Source: Streptomyces monashensis (GTDB lineage Bacteria > Actinomycetota > Actinomycetes > Streptomycetales > Streptomycetaceae). From it: a stretch of DNA of 64,000 nucleotides. Location: assembly GCF_001866665.1 (NCBI RefSeq), contig NZ_MLYO01000058.1, forward strand, positions 1 to 64,000, written 5' to 3'. Positions 27,305 through 35,269 of this stretch are shown here, piece by piece (the first letter of the stretch is position 1; every line of letters begins with the position of its first letter). The notes beneath the pieces were generated by a model. That model did not search any database and was not told the origin of the DNA. It was given only the letters and a program-made list of their open reading frames with translations. The position numbers and the translations under genes are program-made.

Positions 27305-27710
27305 CGCATGTTCAGGTGTGCCCTTGGCCTTCACCGCGGCCCAGGCCGCCTCGGTCAGCGTGGCCTTCAGCCACTTCGGTCCGGCCCGGCTGCGGCCGCC
27401 CTTGCGCTTGCCGCCCGACGCATGGTTGACCGGGCAGACCCCCACCCAGGAGGCGAGATGGGCCGAGGGTGGGAAGGCGGACATGTCCAGACCGATCTCG
27501 GCGATCAGCACCTGGGCGACCTTCGCCCCGGCCCCGGGGATGGTCTGGATCAGTTCCAGGACCTGCTCGTGCGGAGCGAGCCGGACGGCGATCTCCGCGT
27601 CGTAAACGTCGAGCCGCTGCTCCAGCCCGTCGATATGGGTAAGGAGGCCGCGGACGATGACGCCGTGGTGCTCGATGCGGAAGCGATGCTCGAGGGTCTC
27701 CTCCAGAGCC
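27305..27710 (-). pseudogene. IS110-family transposase, C-terminal remnant
   Basis: On the minus strand the frame gives HRFRIEHHGVIVRGLLTHID, then LIQTIPGAGAKVAQVLIAEI, FPPSAHLASWVGVCPVNHAS and SRAGPKWLKATLTEAAWAAV: the transposase_20 domain of IS110 transposases with its P-G-x-G-x-x-x-A and G-V-x-P signatures. The DEDD N-terminal half is missing and the end is lost after AVKAKGT. It seems to have landed in an SDR gene, whose C-terminal half lies immediately to the right on the other strand. Confidence 0.78.
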
Positions 27711-27959
27711 AGGACGCCTACCGGGCCAGCAAGTCCGCCCTCACCCAGCGGATGAGCGGCTACGCCGCACGGTACGCCGACGCCGCGCACAGCCTGCTGC
27801 TGATGTGCCCCGGCCACGTCCGCACCGAACTGGGTGGCCCCCGGCGCGCCCCTGACGGTCGACCAGGTCGTCCCCGGGCTCGCTGACACCATCGACCGAC
27901 ACCGCGGCGAGCCGGGCCTGAAGTATTTCGACTACCAGGACCGCACCATGCCCTGGTAG
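27708..27959 (+). pseudogene. Short-chain dehydrogenase C-terminal remnant
   Basis: The plus strand reads LQSQDAYRASKSALTQRMSG and LLLMCPGHVRTELGG, then after a one-base shift PGAPLTVDQVVPGLADTIDR and KYFDYQDRTMPW with a stop at 27957. Y-x-x-x-K in AYRASKSAL and PGHVRTELGG are the catalytic pair and the C-terminal NAD-loop of SDR enzymes. The N-terminal half is gone at the IS110 junction. Confidence 0.6.
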
Positions 27960-27971
27960 CCGTCGGCCGGG

Positions 27972-29063
27972 TCACCGGTGAGGTAGTGTCTGGGCGCGCC
28001 TTTCCGTCCTGGTTGCGGTCGTAGTCGGACCCGGGTCGTCATCGGGAACTTTCCCTCCGTGTGCGGAACTTGGTTCCGCCGCTTGCGGAACCGCTGGGAG
28101 AGGAGCCCGCGCTGCCAGCATGCCCGCCGGCCGTGGTGCTCGACGCAGGTGCTTCTCCTTTGCGAGCCTGTACCGACTGGCGCATCCACGCGGGTCCTGG
28201 AGCAGCACGCTCGTCACTTGGTCGGGCAAGAAGTCGCGCGAGTCGGAGGGGTCCGCGGCCGCCCGGTACCGGCGGAACTGCCCTGGGGTGCAGCCCATCA
28301 TCCCCTTGAAGGTGCGGTCGAAATGCGGCTGGTCGTGGTAACCGGTCTCCGCCGCCGCACGTGCCACGGACCAGCCGGTGTCCAGACGATGGAGCGCCGC
28401 CTGCAACCGGCACACCTGGGCCAGCGCCTTCGGCGTGGTGCCCACCTGCTCGCGGAACCGCCGCTCCAAGTGGCGGCGGCTCCACCCGACCGCGGAGGCC
28501 AGTTGTTCCACTCGCACTCTGCCGGCGTCACTTCGCAACCGCTGCCAGACCCACAGGACTTCAGGGGACACGGCCGGCCCGAAAGCGAGCCGGGTGAGGA
28601 TGATGCGCTCCAGCAGGGCGAACCGGCTCTCCCAGCCGTCACATTCCGCCAGTCGCTCCGCGAGGCGTGCGGCCTCCGCGCCGAGGAGATCGGCCGGATC
28701 GAGCGGTTGCTCGCCCCATTCGTTCAGCGGCACGGCGAAGAGGCGGTAGGCGGCGATCGGAGTCAGCAGAACGGTCACGCCGTACAGCGAGCCGGTGTGC
28801 TCGCCCACCGCGGCCCGGGTGCGAACCGGGTTGACCATGGACGCCGCATGGGTGGCGTGGTGCGGAACGACCGCGTCCACCACACGCACCAGATCGCCGA
28901 AGCCCACCATGACTTTCACCACGCCGTCCGGCACCATCAACCGGCGCCGGGTGCCCAGGACTCCGAAGCGGAAACCGCGGTATCCCAGCGTCTGCCCGCG
29001 TAACAACGGACTCGCCGGCCACCGGACCAGCTCATGGGTGTGATCCTGCATCGTTGCCCCCAT
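27972..29063 (-). CDS. AraC family transcriptional regulator
   Basis: 363 residues from ATG 29063; ATG 29051, preceded by a GGGGG run, is an equal candidate. The N-terminal domain (about 1-170: GVLGTRRRLMVPDGVVKVMV, HHATHAASMVNPVRTRAAVG) is the DUF6597-type sensor of actinobacterial AraC proteins. The two helix-turn-helix motifs lie at about 190-270: VEQLASAVGWSRRHLERRFR and ARAAAETGYHDQPHFDRTFK. Family members normally end soon after VTSVLLQDPRG; here the frame runs about 70 Arg/Pro-rich residues further, perhaps from loss of the native stop. No target is evident. Confidence 0.85.
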   Translation of the reverse strand: MGATMQDHTHELVRWPASPLLRGQTLGYRGFRFGVLGTRRRLMVPDGVVKVMVGFGDLVRVVDAVVPHHATHAASMVNPVRTRAAVGEHTGSLYGVTVLLTPIAAYRLFAVPLNEWGEQPLDPADLLGAEAARLAERLAECDGWESRFALLERIILTRLAFGPAVSPEVLWVWQRLRSDAGRVRVEQLASAVGWSRRHLERRFREQVGTTPKALAQVCRLQAALHRLDTGWSVARAAAETGYHDQPHFDRTFKGMMGCTPGQFRRYRAAADPSDSRDFLPDQVTSVLLQDPRGCASRYRLAKEKHLRRAPRPAGMLAARAPLPAVPQAAEPSSAHGGKVPDDDPGPTTTATRTERRAQTLPHR

Positions 29064-29261
29064 CTGTGCACCCTCAGCCGCCCCGGTCGCCGACGTTGCC
29101 ATGGCACGACACATGGAGTAAAGCCACTGAATGGGACATTCCGGGATGCGATTCGGGCGCTGCTCACCCATGGCGCATTCGTACAAGCCTGGCGGACGGT
29201 GCCGGCAACAGGATCGTGGGCGGTGGGTGATGGCTCACCGTTTCCTATGGGAGGGACCACG

Positions 29262-29720
29262 ATGGCCGTACGAAGACTTGCAGCGAGAGCCGGCCTGGTG
29301 GCTGGGATGCTGGGCCTGGTCGTCGGCGGGGTGGCCGGCACGGCCGACGCGCGCAGCGACAACATCTCCAGCTGGAACAGCTACCGCTGCAACACCGTCA
29401 ACTGGTTCTGCCTCTACTATTCGCAGGGCGCGTCCGGGGCGTCGCTCGGTTACCAGCACGCCGACGCGGACATCCACAACCTCGGCAACTACACCTACGC
29501 CAATGACGGCGCCGGCGCCGGCCAGGTGGTGCGCAACAACGCCGCGTCCGCAGAGGACGTGTCGGACTGCAACGTGGGGATCTGGTACGCACCCAACTTC
29601 ACCGGTGACTCGGAGTGGTTGAACCCGTGGATGGGCGGAGACCTCACCTTCCTGAGCAATAACGAGGCGTCCATCTCCGTCGACGACAACACCAACTGCC
29701 CCGGCCGGGGCATGCACTGA
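29262..29720 (+). CDS. Secreted peptidase inhibitor family I36-like protein
   Basis: 152 residues, ATG 29262 with GGGAGGGA upstream. A signal peptide covers about 1-31 (arginine-rich start, LVAGMLGLVVGGVAGTADA). The mature part has the pattern W-F-C-L-Y-Y ... NNAASAEDVSDCNVGIWYAP ... a Cys near the end, which matches the I36 (SMI-like) small beta-rich inhibitors of metalloproteases found widely in Streptomyces. Four cysteines could give two disulfides. A strong terminator follows. A second member lies at 49326-49742. Confidence 0.82.
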   Translation: MAVRRLAARAGLVAGMLGLVVGGVAGTADARSDNISSWNSYRCNTVNWFCLYYSQGASGASLGYQHADADIHNLGNYTYANDGAGAGQVVRNNAASAEDVSDCNVGIWYAPNFTGDSEWLNPWMGGDLTFLSNNEASISVDDNTNCPGRGMH

Positions 29721-29723
29721 CAC

Positions 29724-29766
29724 CCCCGACGGCCCGCTCCGCCCGCGAAGGGGCGGGCCGTCGGGG
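29724..29766 (+). terminator. Strong hairpin after the I36 gene
   Basis: A 14-bp perfect stem: CCCCGACGGCCCGC (29724-29737) with GCGGGCCGTCGGGG (29753-29766), loop 15 bases, right after the stop codon. Confidence 0.8.
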
Positions 29767-29800
29767 AGGGGGAGGGCCGTCGGGGAGGGGGAGGGCCGTC
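29755..29800. repeat. 19-bp tandem repeat
   Basis: The unit GGGCCGTCGGGGAGGGGGA occurs at 29755-29773 and 29774-29792 and begins a third time at 29793. The repeat grows out of the terminator's right arm and probably arose by slippage. Confidence 0.8.
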
Positions 29801-29849
29801 CGCGGTGCGGGTCGGGGAAGGGATCACGGTCGTGGGGAGTGCAGTGATC

Positions 29850-30884
29850 ATGTGGTGCAGACACACAGGGCCGCGGACGCCCGTTCGCACGGGCCCGACG
29901 CGAGCGGTGAGGCTGAGCGTGGTGACGGCTGCGCTGGTTGTCGTGCTCACAGCGTGCGGTGGACATGGCCAAGCCGGGGCCCTGCCGTCAGGGACGGCCA
30001 CGCCCCCGCCCGGCACCGACGTCGGCGCGCTGCACCTGCCCATCGAGACGTACCTGCTGGCACCACGGCTCTCGGTGGTCCACGACCGCTTGCGCAACGT
30101 CCTGATCCACGCGTGCATGCGCGGCTTCGGCCTGCCCTACCCGGCACCGCCCGCCGCCACCCGTGCGACCGACCGAGCGGCGATGGACGCATACACGGTC
30201 ATGTACCGGCGGTACGGCGTCACCGATGCGCGAAGCGTTCGCACGTGGGGCTATCACGCTCCGCGACTCGAGGTCCGGGCGACCAGAGCCTCCGCCCCTG
30301 TGAGGCTGGGTGACCTCCCGGCTGCGGCTCGGCGGGTGCTGCTGGGAACCGACCCGGCCAGCGGCGTCTCGGTCGCGGGCCGGACGGCTCAGAACGGACG
30401 GCCGATCCCGCCGGGCGGATGCGTGGGGGCGGCGGACCGTCGCCTGGCCCCTTCCGGCTCCGACTCCGCGACGCGAGGGCCTCAGGGACCGCAAGGTCCG
30501 CAGAGCGGTCCAGGCGGACTGGTCGCGGCCATCAAGAGTGACAGCTTCGCCGCCTCCGCGGCCGACCCACGAGTCACCGGGGTGTTCTCGAACTGGTCCT
30601 CCTGCATGCAGGCGGCCGGTTACCGCGTGAGCGACCCGGTGCACGCGACCGGCGCTCTGGCTTCGGTCACCGCGGCGAAGCCGGACACCGGGGAGATCGC
30701 ACAGGCCCAAGCGGATGTCGCCTGCAAGACCCGCACCAACGTCGTGGGGGTCTGGTTCGCCGTCGAGTCGGACTACCAGAACGCAGCCATACACAAGAAC
30801 GCCAAGGCGCTCGCCGTGGTGAAGGCTGAACTCACCCGCCAGACCGACGTGATCAACTCCCTCGCCGAGCGGAACGGCGCTTGA
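29850..30884 (+). CDS. Putative lipoprotein of unknown function
   Basis: 344 residues from ATG 29850. The N-terminus has a charged stretch, a hydrophobic core (LSVVTAALVVVL) and the lipobox LTAC followed by GG, so it is expected on the outer face of the membrane. The mature part is largely helical, with paired cysteine-bearing segments (IHACMRGFGLPYP; NWSSCMQAAGYRVSDP; AQADVACKTRTNVVGVW), a pattern of duplicated C-M-x-x-x-G-x blocks. This occurs in many uncharacterised Streptomyces lipoproteins encoded near peptidoglycan-binding proteins. No partner gene is present here. Confidence 0.72.
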   Translation: MWCRHTGPRTPVRTGPTRAVRLSVVTAALVVVLTACGGHGQAGALPSGTATPPPGTDVGALHLPIETYLLAPRLSVVHDRLRNVLIHACMRGFGLPYPAPPAATRATDRAAMDAYTVMYRRYGVTDARSVRTWGYHAPRLEVRATRASAPVRLGDLPAAARRVLLGTDPASGVSVAGRTAQNGRPIPPGGCVGAADRRLAPSGSDSATRGPQGPQGPQSGPGGLVAAIKSDSFAASAADPRVTGVFSNWSSCMQAAGYRVSDPVHATGALASVTAAKPDTGEIAQAQADVACKTRTNVVGVWFAVESDYQNAAIHKNAKALAVVKAELTRQTDVINSLAERNGA

Positions 30885-31040
30885 GCAGTCCGGCACCCCG
30901 GAGACCGACAGCCCGCCGACGTCATCGTCCATCCCCCAGCGCACGAGACAAGCAAAACAGGCAGGACTGTAGGCCGACAGCGTGTACGAGAGGAAGCCGG
31001 GGCCTTCCTCCAAGGCCGGGAAGTTAGCGTTTTCGCAGGT

Positions 31041-31637
31041 CACGCAAGTGATGGCACTGGTTTTCGGGCAGTGTAGCGGCCTCGGTCGATCTTGTGGATG
31101 TGGCCGCTGGTGGTCCATCTGTTCAGTTGCCGGTAAATGGTGTGCAGCGTGATGTCGCCGAGCTGTTGGGCGAGTTCGTGGGCTGACCAGGTGCGTTCGG
31201 GATCGGCGCGGAGGAGTTCGAGGATCTGTTCCCGGCGGCTTCGTGACGAGCGGTGGGTGGGCCGGTCATCTCGTGAGGCGGTCGGCAGGAGCTGCTGTTC
31301 GACGGCGTACCTGGACGGTGATGTCGAGACCGGTGACGGGACGGCGGTCTCGGGCCTGCCGTCGTCGAAGCGTTCGTTGTAACGGGACCGGTGACTTGAC
31401 CTTGCGGGTGCTGACCCGCGGCCGTCGGAGCGAGAGCAGGCCGGACAGAACCCGGTGCCCGATCGTCCCGGCCGGCCCGGGAGTGGTGGTGATCACGTCG
31501 CAGGCCGTCACGACCTGGTCGCGGGCGGCCTGGAGAGCGATGGTGAATCCGCAGCGGTCCGGATCGGTGCCCGGGACGGATTCGGCGGCGTCGACCATCA
31601 CGATGCGTAGTACTTGATAGAGCATCAGCAGTGCCCA
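31041..31637 (-). pseudogene. IS4-family transposase, C-terminal remnant
   Basis: From about 31637 the minus strand reads LLMLYQVLRIVMVDAAESVP, RCGFTIALQAARDQVVTACD, and GHRVLSGLLSLRRPRVSTRK. A frame change near 31395 continues with RYNERFDDGRPETAVPSPVS and a terminal winged helix (REQILELLRADPERTWSAHE, LAQQLGDITLHTIYRQLNRW) to a TGA at 31041. This is the last third of IS4-like transposases that carry a HTH tail. The catalytic core is gone; the break at 31637 abuts another transposase fragment. Confidence 0.7.
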
Positions 31638-31999
31638 CATCTCCCGCGGTCGAGCGCCGCTACCACGACTTCAAGGGCCCGCTCGCGGTTGCACCGGTCT
31701 TCGTGCAGCACAACCGGCGCGTTGCCGCCCTGATCCAGGTCATCTGCCTGGCCCTGCTGATCTTCTGTCTGATCGAGCGGCATGTCAGACGGGCGCTGGG
31801 CCCCGAGCAGACCATGAGCGGCCTCTACCCCGACAATCGCCGCGTCCGTCCCACCGGCCGCGTGATCCTCTACCACCTCGGCGAACTCACCTTGCGGATC
31901 GGCAACATCACAGACCCGCCCGCCGTCCAGATAACCCGCGGCGTCCAACTCCACCTCCTCGACACCGCCATCGGACAGACCCGCTGGCCACAGGCCTGA
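31638..31999 (+). pseudogene. IS1634/IS1549-family transposase, C-terminal remnant
   Basis: The frame starts abruptly with VERRYHDFKGPLAVAPVFVQ and continues HNRRVAALIQVICLALLIFC, LIERHVRRALGP, GLYPDNRRVRPTGRVILYHL, the well-known C-terminal end of IS1634-type transposases (R-Y-x-x-x-K-G-P-L-x-V-x-P-V-F). The upstream catalytic part is absent because an IS4 remnant on the opposite strand begins at the same point. Confidence 0.78.
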
Positions 32000-32636
32000 A
32001 ACGGTGACCCGCGAAGTCCGGGTCCAGCTCGTGTGCCATCCGGCCTCGGCCGATGAAAGCTGCAGACCGACTCCGAGGGGCTCTTCACCAGCGCCCAAGC
32101 TTGATCACGAACGAGTGCGGAATAAACTTTCAGATAGCGACTATTCCCACCCTAGGGAAATACTACAAATAGTTGTGATTTGAGGACTTCTCAGGGAGCT
32201 ACTAGCATCTGGATATGCGTCAATCCGCTGTTCAACTTGTCTTTACGGCTATCCAGTTGCCTCTCGCAACCATCGCGGTGGGAACGGTTTCGGTATCTGC
32301 GTTCAGGAGGCAGGTTGCACGGAACCAGGCCAGCAAGAGTGGAGAGCTGCCGCGGTCCTCCACGGCCGACGGGGGAAACCTCTGCGGTCAGCCCATGAGT
32401 CGGCCAGCCTCCCACCCCGTCAAGGCGGCGACCTGCGGCGCGGCGGCGGTGATGTCCGAAGCGGCTTGATGCCGAGACACGGCAGATGCCCCGAAGAAGC
32501 ACTCAGGCCGGAGACAGGAAGTCCCGCGAAAAGCCTGGAATCCGTGCAGGAGTGGGCCGACGTGCGCAGTGCGGTGATTGGCTCCCAGGACGCACTCCCC
32601 ATCGGCCGGAGCCCCCTTGCGGGGGCGTGTGACTGG
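32000..32636. other. AT-richer intergenic stretch, no sure gene
   Basis: A lower-G+C region (most marked at 32100-32220). A possible 84-codon frame starts at ATG 32215 (MRQSAVQLVFTAIQLPLATI, one hydrophobic helix), but its ribosome site is weak and the C-terminal half is without character. Nothing else recognisable. Confidence 0.4.
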
Positions 32637-32747
32637 CTACTTGCGGCGGTGGCCGCAGCCGGCACAGATGTCATACGCGTCGTCATTCTCGCCACCGCAG
32701 AAGCTGCAGGTCCACGAACGCCACAGGCTTCCGAGAAGGTCACGCAT
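32637..32747 (-). CDS. 36-residue RanBP2-type zinc finger protein
   Basis: A very short gene: ATG 32747 to TAG 32637, with GGAGGAGG eight bases upstream. The peptide has an N-terminal RDLLGSLWRS segment and then exactly the RanBP2/RANBP2-like zinc finger pattern W-x-C-x2-C-x3-N-x6-C-x2-C (WTCSFCGGENDDAYDICAGC), ending GHRRK. All four zinc ligands, the stacking Trp and the Asn are present. In eukaryotes such fingers bind single-stranded RNA or ubiquitin; in bacteria they are mostly found as fused or tiny uncharacterised proteins. The good ribosome site and complete motif argue that it is real. Confidence 0.62.
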   Translation of the reverse strand: MRDLLGSLWRSWTCSFCGGENDDAYDICAGCGHRRK

Positions 32748-33059
32748 ACCCTGCCTCCTCCTTTCAATCCGGTGAATCCAACTCAGGCTCGGATAGGTAG
32801 ACGATCCGAATGATCGGCTTGTCATGCCAGACAGTAGCGGCTTCACCCTCGGACTCATCCTCACCGGGTGGTCGACATCCCGGATCCTCGCGTCCCGTCC
32901 AACGCCGAACCCGGGTGAATCGTTCACTCGTTCGTTCGCGCGCGGCCAAGGTGAACGACGACGGGCCCTACACACGTACGTTCGTAGACGCCAGGAGACA
33001 GACACCACAGCATCCCCAGCACAATCCCCCTCCCAGGAGCCTTTTCCATCCATAGCTCT
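32748..33059. other. Intergenic, presumed promoter of the zinc-finger gene
   Basis: About 310 bp without a supported gene. The minus-strand promoter for the small zinc-finger gene should lie near 32760-32830, which is AT-richer than average. Longer frames here are without motifs. Confidence 0.4.
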
Positions 33060-33300
33060 GAGGGTGGGGCGGTGCTGCGATGTTGGCATAAGTCCGAAGG
33101 CGATGCGTTACTCCGAGATCTCTCGTCTCTTGGCCGGGGTCAGCCAGAAGATGCTGACCCAGACGCTACGGTCGCTGGAACGCGATGGCCTGCTCACCCG
33201 TACCGCGACGCCCATCGTCACCTACGAGCTGACCGACCTCGGCCTATCGGGTCACCGGCGAGTGGCCCAGACTGCGAAGCCCTCGACGGCGTCGGAGACG
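33060..33300 (+). pseudogene. HxlR-type winged-helix regulator remnant
   Basis: In one frame the plus strand reads MRYSEISRLLAGVSQKMLTQ then TLRSLERDGLLTRTATPIVT and YELTDLGLS, which is the recognition helix and wing of HxlR regulators (R-x-S-E-x-x-R-x-x-x-G-I-S-x-x-M-L-T-x-T-L-x-x-L-E-R-D-G-L). The usual N-terminal W-x-x-x-I-L helix is scrambled (GGAVLRCWHKSEGDA in another frame) and there is no clean start or end, so it is a decayed copy. Confidence 0.6.
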
Positions 33301-33624
33301 GCATGGAACCGGAGCGAGTGGAAGAAGTCGAAGTTGTGCTGAGTGCCGGGTAGCTCGGCGAAGGCGACCGCGCCACCCGCTCCGTCAACGCCGGAACCTC
33401 ATAACCGGGCCTGGACCACAACGACATCACGGATCACCCCACCGGATCCCCGCGAACGCCTATACGGGCTCACTGTCCCGCCCTCACGAAGATCACGCAA
33501 GATTCACCGTGAAAAGACCAGCAGAGTCACTCCGGGGGACGCCTCACCAACCACCACCCCCTCCAGCGTCAGCCCCTGCGAAGGGGCCGACGCCGTGCGC
33601 GCGTTCGAGGAGGAGGTGCGCATC
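33301..33624. other. No gene seen
   Basis: Between the decayed HxlR fragment and the small membrane protein. Short overlapping frames only; no motif, repeat or hairpin of note. Confidence 0.4.
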
Positions 33625-33882
33625 ATGTCACGCCCCGGCGCCTCGCTCTGGCTGGGTGCCGCCATCGTGGCCGTCGTCGGCGCGCAAGGCCACCGGTTGG
33701 TCGGCGCGGTACTGCTCGTCGCCGGAGGGGCGAGCGTCGTCATGATCTGCTTCCGGCGGAGCCGTCTGCCGCTGGGCATGTCGCGCAGCGCCGCCTACTG
33801 TGCCTGCTGTCACCTGCGGTTCCGTTGCGATGGCACGGTCGGTGAAGGTGTCGGTGACGACAGGTGTGAGGCCGGGCCCTGA
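33625..33882 (+). CDS. Small predicted membrane protein
   Basis: 85 residues from ATG 33625, with GAGGAGGT nine bases upstream. Two hydrophobic helices (about 6-24 and 27-44) are followed by a basic loop and a cysteine-rich segment YCACCHLRFRCDG that could bind metal or be cross-linked. No family is recognised. It converges on jetD, with 21 bp between the stops. Confidence 0.45.
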   Translation: MSRPGASLWLGAAIVAVVGAQGHRLVGAVLLVAGGASVVMICFRRSRLPLGMSRSAAYCACCHLRFRCDGTVGEGVGDDRCEAGP

Positions 33883-33903
33883 CCGGACAGACTCTGCCCG
33901 CGC

Positions 33904-35133
33904 TCAGGCTGCGCCGAGGTCTGCGATCAGTTCGTCGAGTACGACTTCCTCTTCCACGCGTACGCCGAACTCCTTGAGCGCCGAAGCGAGTTCGGGGTCC
34001 CAGGGGGTCGCTGCGGGTGCGCCCGCGAGGAGTGGCAGGCCGGGGTGGGTGGCGGCCCGGCGGTAGTCGTCGGCTCGGTAGCGCCAGGGGTGCCAGGGGA
34101 CGTGGCGCAGCAGGGTGGCGGCGATCCTCGCGCCGCCCCAGTCGAAGTCGCCGTGATAGTGGAGGGAGAGGCCCTGCGCGTGCGCCTGGCGCAGCAGAGT
34201 GAGGGCGGCTGCCGAGGGCTGGCCCTGGAGGCAGACGAGGGGTGGGCAGTTCGGCCCGTAGGTGTCGGCGGCCTGGGAGACTACGGCCGGGTTCTCGCAG
34301 ACGTGGAGTGCCGCGTGGGGCAACAGCGGCCCCCGGACGACAAGTTGACGTAGAGTCAGGACTGCGGGCTCGCCGGCGTCGGTGTGCCAGTCGAGGGCCG
34401 GTGTGCCGCGCAGCCCCAGGGTGAGCACGGTCGAAGAGACGTCGTCCTTGAGCAGTCCGGCCGCGGCCCACGCGTCGCGGCGTCCCTGCGCGCCGGACTC
34501 CTTGGCGTACCCGGTCAGGGCGCGTACGCCGAGCAGGACAAGGGTGGCCAGTGGCCTGCCGTCGTCGAGGGCGTGGGCGTCGCCGAGGGTGCGGGCGGCG
34601 AAGGCGGCCAGGGAGCAGGGTGGTTCGGCGGGCAGGGCGCTCAGGGTTCGTACGGTCTTGGCGACGAGGGCCGCGGCGGTGTCCGGGTCACCCGCCAGGC
34701 GGCGTACGAGGCCGTCGCGGGGCAGCCGGTCCGACCAGTCGGCGAGGGTGGTACCGGAAAGGTCGGCGAGTGGTGCGTAAGCGGCCTCCCAGGCTCGTTC
34801 CTCGCGCTCGCGAGCGTCACGCAGCGGCGCGACGGGGCCGCCGAGGGCGATGAGGGCGGGAGCGAGACCGTCGGGGCTGATCCCGGAGCGGCGCAGGACG
34901 GCGTCCACCGCGTCCAGTCGCAGGGTCAGGGAGAGGCCGGCGCCCGGGGACCGGCCGAGGAGTCGTTCGGCGGCGGCGCGTTGGGCCGGGGTCGGTGCGG
35001 TCAGGGTGACGGGGCCGGTCAGTGGCTCCTCGCGGGCCATGCGGCGGCGGGCCCGTTCGACGAGCCAGGCCAACTCGTCTGCTCCGAGGAGGCGCTGGAG
35101 GCGGCCGGTGTCCACGCGTGCCTTCTCGGTCAT
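33904..35133 (-). CDS. jetD: Wadjet nuclease subunit JetD (TIGR02679, DUF2399 Toprim)
   Basis: 409 residues from ATG 35133. The N-terminal part (DUF3323-like, about 1-220) includes RLQRLLGADELAWLVERARR. The DUF2399 domain (about 240-400) holds the Toprim signature: E280 in HVCENPAVV and D329/D331 in YHGDFDWGGARIA. In Wadjet, JetD is the nuclease that cuts DNA once the SMC-like JetABC complex has extruded a small circular plasmid. The gene follows jetC on the same strand with a 136-bp gap, longer than the overlaps between the other jet genes. The absence of mutations in the acidic residues suggests an active enzyme. Confidence 0.9.
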   Translation of the reverse strand: MTEKARVDTGRLQRLLGADELAWLVERARRRMAREEPLTGPVTLTAPTPAQRAAAERLLGRSPGAGLSLTLRLDAVDAVLRRSGISPDGLAPALIALGGPVAPLRDAREREERAWEAAYAPLADLSGTTLADWSDRLPRDGLVRRLAGDPDTAAALVAKTVRTLSALPAEPPCSLAAFAARTLGDAHALDDGRPLATLVLLGVRALTGYAKESGAQGRRDAWAAAGLLKDDVSSTVLTLGLRGTPALDWHTDAGEPAVLTLRQLVVRGPLLPHAALHVCENPAVVSQAADTYGPNCPPLVCLQGQPSAAALTLLRQAHAQGLSLHYHGDFDWGGARIAATLLRHVPWHPWRYRADDYRRAATHPGLPLLAGAPAATPWDPELASALKEFGVRVEEEVVLDELIADLGAA

Positions 35134-35269
35134 GTCGCCTGTCCGCTCCCGCTCGCGCCCGCGCCGGCTCGCCTGCCGTGGAGCGTCCGGGGCCGTCTGC
35201 CGAACGCAGGCCGTGTCCATGGGCGGGGTGTGCGGCGATCGGCAGGCCCACCACCGCTGAGTACGGCCC

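Noticed and set aside
23680..27429. A 1249-codon plus-strand frame opposite the large synthase
   Set aside because: It is the complement of the synthase codon pattern in G+C-rich DNA (Gly/Arg/Val-rich, no motif); the minus strand carries intact KS, AT and ACP sites.
29755..29800. CRISPR-like short repeats
   Set aside because: The 19-bp units are directly adjacent with no spacers; simple tandem duplication of a terminator arm. No CRISPR array or cas gene was seen anywhere in the window.
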